A program made the position numbers and the translations under genes. Shown here in pieces: positions 32,601-40,675 of a DNA stretch of 64,000 nucleotides (position 1 is the first letter of the stretch; every line of letters starts with the position of its first letter). The stretch spans positions 186,001 through 250,000 of the forward strand of contig JAEUKH010000029.1 of assembly GCA_016792845.1 (NCBI GenBank), in the 5' to 3' direction. Origin of the DNA: Myxococcales bacterium. GTDB taxonomy: Bacteria > Myxococcota_A > Polyangia > Polyangiales > Ga0077539. The notes under the pieces were generated by a model that saw only the letters and a program-made list of their open reading frames with translations, did no database searches and had not been told where the DNA came from.

Positions 32601-33375
32601 GCCCGTCCATCGTGCCGCGGTCGAGGTTGCGCATGAAGCCCGCGACGCCGCCCGAGCCGTTCACCGCTGTAGCGCCGCCCATCACGAAGCGCAGCTCGCC
32701 GTACGCGACCTGGTCGTTGCTGGCGCTGCCCGCTGACGAGAGCCGCGTATGCCCGCGGATGCCGCGCCGCCAGTCGTGGCGATGCTCGTATCGCTCGGCG
32801 GTGCGCGTGTACGGGTTGTTTTGCGCGAAGGTGAGGTGATCGTGCGCGTTGATGAGGCCCGGCGAGATCACGCCCGTGGGGCACTCGATCGCCGTGGCGC
32901 CCATGGCCCCGGTCGCCGCGCTACAGTCACACGCCGCGCAGGTGATGCGGCCGTTGCCGTCGACGAGCACCTGCCCGCCGCGCAACACCTCGCCCGGGGT
33001 GAGCACATCGCCCGTGAGGAGCAAGGTCGTCGACCCGGCGGTCACCCGACAGGTGCCCGACGAGAGCGGTTGCAGAGTGCGGTTGCACATCGTCACCTGC
33101 GGCGGCCGCATGGGGCTCGTGCCGCCGTCGCCCATGGCGCCGCCGTCGCCCGTCGGCCCTGCGTCTCGGGGCCCTGCGTCGCCGACCGCGGCGTCACCCG
33201 CGTCGACCCCGCCGCCATCGCCGCCGTCGACGCCGCCGCCCGCGTCTGGGGCCGCGCTGTCGTCGCCCCCGCCGTTGGCATCGCCCCCGGCATCGGCCGA
33301 CGTCGACGGGGCCTCGCTGCTGCACGCGAGCAGCGTGAGCAGTACAAAAAACATGGGTCTCAGTCGATCAAGCAT
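29608..33375 (-). CDS. Multidomain lipoprotein: amidohydrolase, thrombospondin-3 repeats, lamin-tail domain
   Basis: A 1255-residue surface lipoprotein (FFVLLTLLAC lipobox) with an Asp/Gly-rich linker to about residue 90. An amidohydrolase domain follows, with INAHDHLTF (His178, His180), FVHGVGLLP, WSPRSNITL and ALGSDWIISGS. Next come calcium-type thrombospondin-3 repeats (DTDGDGVMNDADNCP, DRDGDGVPNTRDNCP), an OB-like domain (VTVTGPVVTALARNGFYAQV), beta-sandwich segments, and a C-terminal lamin-tail domain (AGLIINEVDYDQVGTDNGEF). Combining a cytosolic-type hydrolase fold with cell-surface modules is unusual. The ATG at 33375 opens the signal; one at 33414 is possible. The substrate is unknown. 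Confidence 0.87.
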   Translation of the reverse strand: MLDRLRPMFFVLLTLLACSSEAPSTSADAGGDANGGGDDSAAPDAGGGVDGGDGGGVDAGDAAVGDAGPRDAGPTGDGGAMGDGGTSPMRPPQVTMCNRTLQPLSSGTCRVTAGSTTLLLTGDVLTPGEVLRGGQVLVDGNGRITCAACDCSAATGAMGATAIECPTGVISPGLINAHDHLTFAQNNPYTRTAERYEHRHDWRRGIRGHTRLSSAGSASNDQVAYGELRFVMGGATAVNGSGGVAGFMRNLDRGTMDGLGQPQVQYETFPLGDSGGELRATGCAYPGIDTAASIMAVDSYTPHVAEGIDPEARNEFTCIRTGANDLVQPNSAFVHGVGLLPSDIAEMGQQGTALIWSPRSNITLYGDTARVTEYARLGVPIALGSDWIISGSMNMLRELQCADTFNRNFLQGFFTDEALWLMATRDAAAALAVDDAIGVIAPGRVADLAIFNGAMRRDHRAVLGAGASDVSLVLRGGAALYGDASIVAMLNGGDQCDPLDVCGTMKRVCVARDLGGRHLSALQSANANRYPLFFCGEPMNEPSCLPERNAMGSLPNPAVRGSNRYSGMSSMADTDGDGVMNDADNCPNVFNPVRPVDNGMQADADMDRVGDACDPCPLTPNSTQCAAPDPNDRDGDGVPNTRDNCPDVRNPEQTDTDSDMTGDACDACPMAANPGGAACPATVYAIKSGMVMLGNRVTVTGPVVTALARNGFYAQVAMGDSAYAGVDNSAIFVFTGTAPMVAVGNRVTLSNATVADYYGQRQLTGATITVTAPMVTLPAVTDVMPADVITMGPRAAALEGALVRVQNVSVLNAAPTPEGGETAPTNEFLITGNLRVDDGLFLSTPFPTMGENFSAITGILAFARSNSKLNPRSADDLVAGAASLLPFPTELVYTRVGVSGAPSFPTQLVAQLARATSSDTLVTVTSSGPGLGVMNLTIPAGQTRVPIALSGVTASATPYTLSATFNGITRTAQVRVLDLMEAPALTALGPAMSTATPGTTVTLTVSLDIPAPPGGTLVTLAAMGGSVPMTVTVPANQTRAEVIFTAGAMTGNATVSATLGMVTRTAMVSIVEASSAGLIINEVDYDQVGTDNGEFIEIMNASRLPIDLTGVALVLVNGSNSTEYARVALSGTLAPGAYAVVANSGVTVPSGVARFNIANDSVQNGAPDGVALINTTDGSLLDALSYEGSIRMATITGVTGRVDLVEGSALASTVADSNTAAGSLARVPNGGDTNDANADWRFVTMPTPGAANPMQ

Positions 33376-33551
33376 CGAAGGGGCCTCACCGCTTCTCAAG
33401 TTGGGCGTCGACATCACGCAACACGATGCCGACAGACATAAAAATCTCACCGACCCTTTACCACGTTGTGGCGCCCTGCAAACCGCGTAGCCACGGCGTC
33501 TTCTTCGCCGCATTGCGGCACCGCGAGCTCGTGCGAGGCGGGGGCGTGCCG

Positions 33552-35193
33552 TCAGGGTGACGTCGCGCGACGCCGCGCGCGCTGGTCGAGATAGAGCGAG
33601 CGCGGCGCAAGGGTGGCCGCGAGGCCGAGCCCTTCGGCGGTGTCGTCGGGCGCCGATTGGGCGCCCAGGATGCGCCCGACGACGGTGCGCGTGTCGACCT
33701 CGACCCGCAGCGTGGGCGCGGTGCCGATGACCCAACCGGGGCCGGCGTTGTAGCTCCTGACGAGGCCGACTCCGGCGACGTTCCACAAAACGTTTGAGGT
33801 GCCGGTGAGGCCTGCGCCGCTGCTCTCGGCGCCGCGGTTGACGATCGACCATCCGTCATCGAGGGTCGATACTTCAATGAGGTTTGCCATCGCCAGCGAG
33901 TGATGCATCTCTGAGAGGCCGTTCACCGAGAGGCCGTTGTTCTCTGAAGTGCCGCCCCGCGAGGTGATGTCGTGCCAGACGCATCCGGTGGTGCCGAAGC
34001 CCCAGTTTTGAATGAAATTGTGTCGCCCCGCCTCGGCCACGGTGTGCGCGGTGAGCACCTCGTTCGAGGCCATGATCTCAAAGAGGTAACCGTTGCCGCC
34101 TTCGCCGCGGTGTTGGGCGCGCCCCATGCGACAGTCTCGCACCGTGACCCGGGCCGAGCCTCGCACGATGACGCCGCTCGAACGCACCTCGGGCCGCTGC
34201 GGGTCGTCGGCCAGGGCGGGCTGAACGAAGCTCGTCACCCCCCCGCACCCACCCGTCGCGCACATGGTCGAACACCACGAGGTGAACCTGGTCTTCGGCG
34301 CGCGCCGCAGCCCAATCGCGGAGCGTGTTCGTCAGGGCCAGGTCTTCGACGCCCACCTCGTGAAGTGCGCCCGTCTCAACCCGCAACGCCGCCCCGTCGC
34401 GCACCTTCACCCCATACCGCAATGGAACGTCAACCCGCACCCGCACCCGCCCATCGCCCTCGCGGCTCACCGCCCTCACCCTGCGCCGAAACACCGACTG
34501 CCACTGCCCGTTGAACGCGCGCCAGACGCCCTCCATCTGGTGCTCCGCGACGAAGGCCTCGGTGATGTTGAACCCGATCACCACCTCGTCGTCGACCCGC
34601 GGCGGGCTCTCGGCGGCCGCGAGCAGCACCGTGTCTGAGAAGGTCTCGCCGTCTTCCGCGAGGGCCAGCGCCGGGCCCTCACGCGGCGCGCCCTGAAAGG
34701 TGATGTGCCCAGGGCCCTGGGCGCTGTGACGGCGGGTGAAGATCAACCGCGAGCTCGGCCCCTCGCCGCGCAACACGACCCCGCCCTGAGACACCCTGAG
34801 GTCGTCGTCGAGGCGGTACGTGCCCGCCGCGACAAACACCACGCCCCCCGTCGTCGCGAGCCGCGCCAGGGCCTCGCGAAACGCCATCGTGCTGTCTCGC
34901 GCGCCGCTCGGGTCAGCGCCGGTGTCTCGCACCGACACCGTCGGCCCCGCGACCCGCGGAGGGTCTTCGCCGTGGCGGTACCCCGCGTACGAGAAATCGT
35001 GCAGCACCGCCCCCGCCCCAGGGCCCGGCGCTGACCAGTCGCTCGGGTAGAAGCGGCTCCGCCAGGGGGCCTGCATCGACGCGTCGTTGGTGATGTTCAC
35101 ACTGTCAACATCGGCGTCGCGCGGGGGCGTCGCGTTCGGCGACGACACACAGCCGAGCGCGAGGGTGAGCGAGAGCAGGGCGCGGTGACGCAT
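33552..35193 (-). pseudogene. Pectate-lyase-superfamily beta-helix lipoprotein, interrupted by one extra base
   Basis: Two frames together encode one protein of about 546 residues. The first, from ATG 35193, has a lipobox (LTLALGC) and the beta-helix entry VSVRDTGADPSGARDSTMAF then GGVVFVAAGTYRLDDDL. The second continues with VTSFVQPALADDPQ, VTVRDCRMG and NGLSVNGLSEMHH to the stop at 33552. The junction is a run of seven C on the plus strand (34238-34244): with six, DGWVRG runs directly into VTSFVQP. Either this is a sequencing slip, a phase-variable tract or a recent mutation. The intact family includes polysaccharide lyases and GH28-like enzymes, but no catalytic residue can be assigned here. 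It lies 176 bases from the amidohydrolase gene. Confidence 0.8.
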
Positions 35194-35257
35194 CGGGCCG
35201 CGACGCTAACAAAGTCTGGGCCCAGCGGGAGGAGGCCGCGGCGCTTGTGGCGTTCGC

Positions 35258-36670
35258 GTGAGTGACGGTAAAACCGAGGCCGTGAGCCGGGCCGTTGGAG
35301 TATCCGTTTCGCCCGCGGCGGCGCTCTCGCGCGAGCTTGAGGCCGCGGTCGAGGCGCGCTGGAGCGACCCTGAGGCCTTCCTCTGGCGCGCCCGGCGTAT
35401 CACCGAGGCCGTGGGGTTGTTGGCGTGGCAGCGGTTCCGCGGGAAGGCGTCTCCGGGCCTGGCGCCGCGGCTCGACGAGCTGGTGAATCAGCTCTCAAAA
35501 GAGCTTCCGAGGGCGGTGCTCGACGATTTTCACGGCCTCCAGCGGAGCGGCAACGCGGGGGTGCACTTTCAGTTCGAGGCGCTCAACTACGAGCACTACG
35601 CGGTCATCGCGGCGCAGCACCTCGCGCAGCTCCTGCGGTGGGCCTTGCCGACCCTGACCGAGACGCCCCTCGACCCCGCGTGGGAGGCGCTCTTCGCGGC
35701 CCTCACCGACCGCACGAGGCGCCCCGACTCGCCGACGCAGCGCCTCGAACGTGCCGAGGGCATTCACGCGAAATCGATGGCGGTGTTGCGCGGCGACCTC
35801 GACGCGGCGCACGCCAAGATCGAGGCCCTCGGCGCCGAGCGCGAGGCGCTAAACGCGCGGGTCTCGATGGTGTCGGCGATGCCGCGGGCCCGCTTGACGG
35901 CGCTCCGGCTGACCGCCGTGGGCGTGCTCGGCGCGCTGGTGGGCAGCGTGGTCAGCGTGGTCGTCTTGCGATGGAGCTTCGCGACCCCCGCGCAGCCGAC
36001 CGCCGCCCAGGCGCCCCAAGCGTCGGCGCCCGAGGCGGTGTTCGACGCGGTCGATACAGACCGAGACGCGGGCCGAGACGCAGGCCGAGAGGCGCTCGTG
36101 GCGGCGCTCGCGAACGCGGTCTCAGACGCGGGCCCTGGGGTCGACGCGGCGCCGCGGGCGGTCGCGCCGTGCCCTTCTGATACGGTCGAAGTGCGCGCGG
36201 TGGCGCTCACCCTCGGGCCCTTGTTTCGCGGCCCGACCGACATCCGCGAGTGGGCCCGCTCGACCGGCGAGCCGCGAGCGTGGCACGTTCCGCGGGCTTG
36301 CATCGCGCGCCGCTGGCTCGACCCTCGCGCGCACACCTGGGCCGAGGCGCAGGCGCTCTGCGAAGCGCGCGGCCCGGGGTGGCGGCTCCCCCGCGCCCTC
36401 GAGTGGGAGGCCCTCGCGCGGCAGGGCGGGTGGTCGCAGCTGCGCCTACCCCAGGGCCCGGCCTCGCTGAGCACGATGGAGTGGGTCGAAGACGCATACC
36501 CCGCCCCGTTCTTGCAACCCACGCCCTCGGCCCGGGGCAGCGTGACCGAGGCGCGGCATCACGCGCGCGGCCCAAACCCCGGCTCCGAGCCCACCGCCTC
36601 ACCCTTCAATTCGTGGAATCTGCCTGCGCTCACGACCTCGCTGCATGTGCGATGTGCGTTCGCGCAATGA
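35258..36670 (+). CDS. HEPN/DUF4145-like and sulfatase-modifying-type fusion with a membrane helix
   Basis: A 470-residue protein with a GTG start. The N-terminal about 130 residues (EAFLWRARRITEAVGLLAW, LVNQLSKELPRAVLDDFHGL, RSGNAGVHFQ) resemble the DUF4145/HEPN-like module found with restriction and abortive systems. A coiled coil (about 165-205) and one membrane helix (LRLTAVGVLGALVGSVVSVVVL) follow, then an Asp/Ala-rich linker with a DAGRDAGR repeat. The C-terminal part has HTWAEAQALCEARGPGWRLPRALEWEALAR (positions about 365-394; quoted as W..A..LCEARG and WRLP), the start of a formylglycine-generating-enzyme-like fold, but it is short and probably a binding module. Function unknown. Confidence 0.68.
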   Translation: MSDGKTEAVSRAVGVSVSPAAALSRELEAAVEARWSDPEAFLWRARRITEAVGLLAWQRFRGKASPGLAPRLDELVNQLSKELPRAVLDDFHGLQRSGNAGVHFQFEALNYEHYAVIAAQHLAQLLRWALPTLTETPLDPAWEALFAALTDRTRRPDSPTQRLERAEGIHAKSMAVLRGDLDAAHAKIEALGAEREALNARVSMVSAMPRARLTALRLTAVGVLGALVGSVVSVVVLRWSFATPAQPTAAQAPQASAPEAVFDAVDTDRDAGRDAGREALVAALANAVSDAGPGVDAAPRAVAPCPSDTVEVRAVALTLGPLFRGPTDIREWARSTGEPRAWHVPRACIARRWLDPRAHTWAEAQALCEARGPGWRLPRALEWEALARQGGWSQLRLPQGPASLSTMEWVEDAYPAPFLQPTPSARGSVTEARHHARGPNPGSEPTASPFNSWNLPALTTSLHVRCAFAQ

Positions 36671-36710
36671 AGCTCACTGCGGGCTTGGCAACGGGGTGAG
36701 GCTCTGCACA

Positions 36711-37226
36711 ATGCCGCGCATGTTTCACCCCAGCATGGTTCAGTTCGCGAAGACGCTGCGGCAGCTCGACGCCTGGCTCGACAAGGCCGTGAGCTACGCC
36801 GCGAGCAAGTCGTTCGACGTCTCGGTGCTCCTCAACGCGCGGCTCGCGCCCGACCAGTATCACTTCACGCGGCAGGTTCAGGCGGCGTGCGACGCTGCGA
36901 AGTTTGCGGCGGCGCGGCTCTCGGGCAAAGAGCCCCCGCGCAACCCCGACACCGAGACCACCGTCGACGAGCTGCGGGCCCGCATCGCGAGCACCCTGGC
37001 CTTCGTCGAGAGCGTCACCGAGGCCGACCTCGCGGGCGCTGAGTCGCGCGTTGTGCCCTTGGGCTGGCTGCCGGGCAAGGGCCTGAACGGCGAGCGGTAC
37101 CTCTTCGAGATGGCGCTGCCGAACTTCTATTTTCACGTCACCACGGCGTACGCCATCCTCCGGCACAACGGCGCGCCGCTCGGCAAGGCCGATTACATCG
37201 GCAGCCTGCCCTTCCTCGACTGCTGA
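36711..37226 (+). CDS. DUF1993 family protein
   Basis: A 171-residue helical protein matching DUF1993: FHPSMVQFAKTLRQLDAWLDK, LLNARLAPDQYHFTRQVQ, CDAAKFAAARLSG, and FEMALPNFYFHVTTAYAILR followed by YIGSLPFLD. The fold is a DinB-like four-helix bundle, but no metal-binding His triad can be named. ATG 36711 or 36720 are both plausible starts; an open frame upstream is disregarded. It is 40 bases after the fusion gene, same strand, so cotranscription is possible. Confidence 0.9.
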   Translation: MPRMFHPSMVQFAKTLRQLDAWLDKAVSYAASKSFDVSVLLNARLAPDQYHFTRQVQAACDAAKFAAARLSGKEPPRNPDTETTVDELRARIASTLAFVESVTEADLAGAESRVVPLGWLPGKGLNGERYLFEMALPNFYFHVTTAYAILRHNGAPLGKADYIGSLPFLDC

Positions 37227-37239
37227 GCGCGCCTCGGGC

Positions 37240-38643
37240 TTAGTTGCTCCGCGGTTGAAGCGACAGCCGACCCTCGGTGATCGCCGTGCCGTCGAGGCGG
37301 TACGGTGTGACCTCGAATTGCCGCTCGGTGGCGTGCACCACGAGAAAGTTCGACACGCTCTCGGAGTAGCGCCTCCAGGGCTGGTTGCCGGTCGGGTAGA
37401 GCTCGGCCCCGGCCCCGGCGCTGATGAGATAGTAGGTGCCCCGGCGGCCTGAGACCTCGCGCCCCATCGCGTCGAGCTCGCGGCTCAACTCAAACTGATG
37501 GTCGTGCCCGTTGAAGACCACGTCGACGCCGAACTCATCAAAGATCGGCGGCCAGTTGCGCCGAATGAACAGCGTGTCATTGGCATCGCTGTGGTTCGAC
37601 GAGCTGAACGACGGCTTGTGGTGATTCACCACGATCCACGGCACTCGCGCGCGGTTGGCCCGGGCCCGGGTCAGGTCTTGCCTGAGCCACTGGATCTGCG
37701 TGCCGCCGATGCCGCCCGCGATGTCACCGCGGTACGGCGTATCATTGAGGACCACGAAATGGATGGGCCCGTAGTCAAATGAGAAATAGAGCTCATCTTG
37801 CTCGGGCACGCCCGCCTGGGGCTGCGCAAACTGGAGCAGGTAGTTGACCGAGAGCGCGTCGTGGTTGCCGTGCACCATGATGAAGGGCATACGTCGCATG
37901 GCCGACGCCGCGGCGGTGAACCACTGCCCCCACTCGATCTGGTTCGTGCCGAGGAGCACGGCGTCACCCGAGAAGATCTGAAAATCGGGCTGCCGCGTCG
38001 CGGTCACCATGGCGATGCGCTCTTGCAGCATGCGAAAGGTCGCGTACCCGTTGCGAGAGTCACCCGACACGACGAAATTGACGTCATAGCCGCTCTGGCC
38101 CGGGGCGGGCCCGGTCTTGAAACTCTGAATCTCACTCCAATGACCTTCGCCGCCGACGCGGTAATAGTACGTGCTGTCTGGGCGGAGGCCGCAGAGGTTG
38201 ACCTCGTGCGCGGTGACCCGCGTCGCGCTGTTGTTGCCCGCGGTGCTCACATGCCCTACCGCGCGCTGATCGAGGTTGCCCATGGCGGTTCCGTATTGAA
38301 CCGCCGAGGCGAGGGTGTCTGCGTCGGTGGTCCACACGAGGGCGACCGTGGTGGCGGGGTCTGAGGCCCAGTTGGCGTGCACCGCCGCCGGGGTCGGTGC
38401 GGCGCCGAAGGTCGCGGTGTCGCCCTGCACGTTGCCCCGGGTCATGGGGGCGCTGCGCACCATGAAATTGCAGCCCTCGGGGGTGTACGCGAGGGGCGCG
38501 GTGTTGGCCAGGGGCCCGCCGTCGGTCGGCTCGGCGCCGCCCTGGGCGTCTCCCGGCGGCGTCGCGGCGTCGCTCGGGCCGAGGGGCGTCTGACACCCGA
38601 GAGAGAGCCATACGGTCAGGCCGAGGGCGCCGCGCTTCAACAT
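37240..38643 (-). CDS. Metallophosphoesterase lipoprotein (purple-acid-phosphatase-like)
   Basis: A 467-residue lipoprotein (LTVWLSLGC lipobox) with an N-terminal fibronectin-like purple-acid-phosphatase domain (VHANWASDPATTVALVWTTD) and a calcineurin-like phosphoesterase domain. Metal-binding blocks are GDSR, FSGDAV, HGNHD, VNHHKP and FNGHDHQ, all in the right order. It would release phosphate from esters at the cell surface. The ATG overlaps the porin stop codon by one base (TGATG), so the two genes form an operon in the order porin, phosphatase. No Pho-box could be identified upstream. Confidence 0.92.
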   Translation of the reverse strand: MLKRGALGLTVWLSLGCQTPLGPSDAATPPGDAQGGAEPTDGGPLANTAPLAYTPEGCNFMVRSAPMTRGNVQGDTATFGAAPTPAAVHANWASDPATTVALVWTTDADTLASAVQYGTAMGNLDQRAVGHVSTAGNNSATRVTAHEVNLCGLRPDSTYYYRVGGEGHWSEIQSFKTGPAPGQSGYDVNFVVSGDSRNGYATFRMLQERIAMVTATRQPDFQIFSGDAVLLGTNQIEWGQWFTAAASAMRRMPFIMVHGNHDALSVNYLLQFAQPQAGVPEQDELYFSFDYGPIHFVVLNDTPYRGDIAGGIGGTQIQWLRQDLTRARANRARVPWIVVNHHKPSFSSSNHSDANDTLFIRRNWPPIFDEFGVDVVFNGHDHQFELSRELDAMGREVSGRRGTYYLISAGAGAELYPTGNQPWRRYSESVSNFLVVHATERQFEVTPYRLDGTAITEGRLSLQPRSN

Positions 38644-40025
38644 CAGAATGACCCCGTGAGCTGTGTGGTGAAGGTGTCATTGAGCACGACCCCGCTCCCG
38701 GGCACGCCGCCCTGAAGGTCGCTGTATTCATTGATGACAGAGTAGGCGGTCTGCACCTTGAAGCCGTGCCCGAGCTGGTACCAGTTGAGGCCCAAGGTGA
38801 AGGCCGTAGTGTTCATGAAATCGCGGTAGACTTCGCGAGACTGCGAGGCCGGGAGGCGCACCGCGCAGTCGCCCCCCGCCGCCCGCGTCACGCAGGTCGA
38901 GGGCGCGTACGACTGAACCCGCGCCACCACTTCGAGGTGCTCGCGAAGCGCGCCGAACGGAATGAAATACCCAGCCTGAACGAGCCACCCGAGCGATTGC
39001 GTGTTCGGCGTGGTGGCGGTGTCGGCCTCGGCGGCGTCTCGAAAGTAAAGCTCGCCGTACAGGCTGGCGCCGCGGGCGCTGGCGTACACGTCGGCGCCGA
39101 CCGCGGTGAGCCCGATGCGGTTCGGGCGTTGGGCGGTCTCGCCCATCACCGTGTAGAAGCCGATCTGCCGGGTCTGTTGAAGGGCGTTGAGCCCGATCGA
39201 CACGGCGGGGTCTCTCGGCATGTTCACCGCGCCCTCTTGAAAGGCGCGGGGTCGCCCCAATGGGTTGTACGCGACGCGCCCCGCATACAAGAAGAATGAA
39301 TCAAGGTTGAACTGCTGATTGGCGCTCTTGCCGTTGAAGACGCCGACATAATACTCGACCTGGTCGCGCGGGCCGAGCCAGCCCCAAGCCATTACACCGA
39401 GGTCGAAGCTCGGCACGAAGCGGACCCCAGAGCCTTGGGCGCCGCCGGCCCAAAGGGCCCTGTCGGCGAACTGATACCGCGATGAAGAGACCAGCTCTTG
39501 ACGCGAGAACGGCACGCGAAACTGACCGAGCTGAATCTGCAACCAGCGCCGCACCGGCACCAAGGCGTAGGCGTCAAGCAGCTCAAGACGGTCGGCGAGG
39601 TTGAACTCAAGCCGAACCTGCAACTGAGGGTGCGCCTGGCCGTGAACGATCACCCGCGTGCGCTGAAGGCTCACCCCCGGCGGCACCGAAAAATTGCCGC
39701 TCGCTTCGTTGTCAAAGCCCCGCTGCGCCACAAAGAGCGGCTGCGCCGTGAAGCCGATGTCGAGCCACCGTTCAGCCACGCCTTCAGGGTAGGCGCTCGC
39801 GCCGACGTGACCGCCCGCCGCCAACGGAGGCGTAAACTCAGGCAGACGGAGGTCGGGCGAGGTCAAGAGCGAGCCCGGCGAGAGACCCCCCGCCGAGGGG
39901 CCCTGCCAGCCCGCCCGGGGCGCCTCCCAGATGCGCACGGCCTCGGCCTCGTCGGGGGCGGTCACAAGGGCCGCGAGGGCCATCCAGAGGGCGCACACGA
40001 GGCGCCGCGGTGTCGCGTCGGTCAT
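38643..40025 (-). CDS. Phosphate-selective porin (OprO/OprP family)
   Basis: A 460-residue outer-membrane beta-barrel with a signal peptide (LVCALWMALAALVTAPDEAEA). Family features include RTRVIVHGQAHPQLQVRLEF, LLDAYALVPVRRWLQIQLGQFRVPFSRQELVSSS (residues quoted in parts only as QLGQFRVPFSRQ), GVFNGKSANQQF and GLNWYQLGHGFKVQ near the C-terminus. Members pass phosphate or other anions. It is followed without gap by the phosphatase lipoprotein, which suggests that phosphate freed outside is taken up here. A 7-9-7 inverted repeat lies four bases upstream of the start codon. Confidence 0.88.
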   Translation of the reverse strand: MTDATPRRLVCALWMALAALVTAPDEAEAVRIWEAPRAGWQGPSAGGLSPGSLLTSPDLRLPEFTPPLAAGGHVGASAYPEGVAERWLDIGFTAQPLFVAQRGFDNEASGNFSVPPGVSLQRTRVIVHGQAHPQLQVRLEFNLADRLELLDAYALVPVRRWLQIQLGQFRVPFSRQELVSSSRYQFADRALWAGGAQGSGVRFVPSFDLGVMAWGWLGPRDQVEYYVGVFNGKSANQQFNLDSFFLYAGRVAYNPLGRPRAFQEGAVNMPRDPAVSIGLNALQQTRQIGFYTVMGETAQRPNRIGLTAVGADVYASARGASLYGELYFRDAAEADTATTPNTQSLGWLVQAGYFIPFGALREHLEVVARVQSYAPSTCVTRAAGGDCAVRLPASQSREVYRDFMNTTAFTLGLNWYQLGHGFKVQTAYSVINEYSDLQGGVPGSGVVLNDTFTTQLTGSF

Positions 40026-40028
40026 CGC

Positions 40029-40051
40029 CGGGTGCAGTACCCCAGCACCCG
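40029..40051. promoter_or_regulatory. Inverted repeat CGGGTGC-N9-GCACCCG upstream of porin
   Basis: Perfect 7-base arms begin four bases upstream of the porin start codon, so on the mRNA the hairpin would overlap the ribosome-binding region. It could be a translation-control hairpin or an operator. It does not resemble a Pho-box. Confidence 0.35.
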
Positions 40052-40138
40052 TGACCGGGGCTTGATGCTTCGGTGACAGCTTCGCGGCGCGGCATTCGAC
40101 TTTACCCGACGCCCGCCGGGTCGCACACTCAGACCCCT

Positions 40139-40624
40139 ATGGAGCCGACATCGACGCGCGAGGCGCGCATTGCGAGTCTGTCGAAGGTTCAGATGTTTTC
40201 GACCCTCGCGCCGAAGGGCTTGGGGCTCATCGCCGCGATCGTCAACGAGGTGTCGGCGGCCGAGGGCGAGGTGCTCTTTCGCGCGGGCGATGTGGGCGAC
40301 AGGCTCTACCTGATCTTGTCAGGGCGGGTGCGCATCTCGCGCACGGTGCCGGGCATGGGCGAAGAGGCGTTGGCCATCTTCGGCCCGGGCGACTCGTTCG
40401 GCGAGCTGGCCCTCATCGACTCGGCGCCCCGCAGCGCAGACGCCATCATCCATGAAGACGCGACCTTTCTTGAGCTGTCAAAGGGCGCCCTCGAAGAGCT
40501 GCTCTTTCTCCATAAAGACCTCGCCTACGAGGTATTGTGGAACATGGTGCGGACCCTCGCGGCCCGGCTCCGCGACACCACCGACAAGGTCACTTTTCTC
40601 GCGGTCACGGGCAAGTTCGGCTGA
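40139..40624 (+). CDS. Cyclic nucleotide-binding domain protein
   Basis: A 161-residue single CRP/cNMP-binding domain. The phosphate-binding cassette is FGELALIDSAPRSADAI, preceded by GDVGDRLYLILSGRVRI. A C-terminal helix follows, with no helix-turn-helix, so it is not a DNA-binding CRP; it may act as a stand-alone cyclic-nucleotide sensor or partner. ATG 40139 is preferred over an upstream frame extension because MEPTSTREARIASLSKV opens the usual N-terminal helix. It converges on trxB. Confidence 0.9.
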   Translation: MEPTSTREARIASLSKVQMFSTLAPKGLGLIAAIVNEVSAAEGEVLFRAGDVGDRLYLILSGRVRISRTVPGMGEEALAIFGPGDSFGELALIDSAPRSADAIIHEDATFLELSKGALEELLFLHKDLAYEVLWNMVRTLAARLRDTTDKVTFLAVTGKFG

Positions 40625-40675
40625 GCGGCGAGCGCCCGCGACGGGGCGCCTCGGAGGGGGCACTCGCGGCCGCGC

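Noticed and set aside
33376..33551. Possible gene in the 176-base gap between the two lipoprotein genes
   Set aside because: No frame with a start, ribosome site and suitable codon use; probably promoter for the amidohydrolase lipoprotein.
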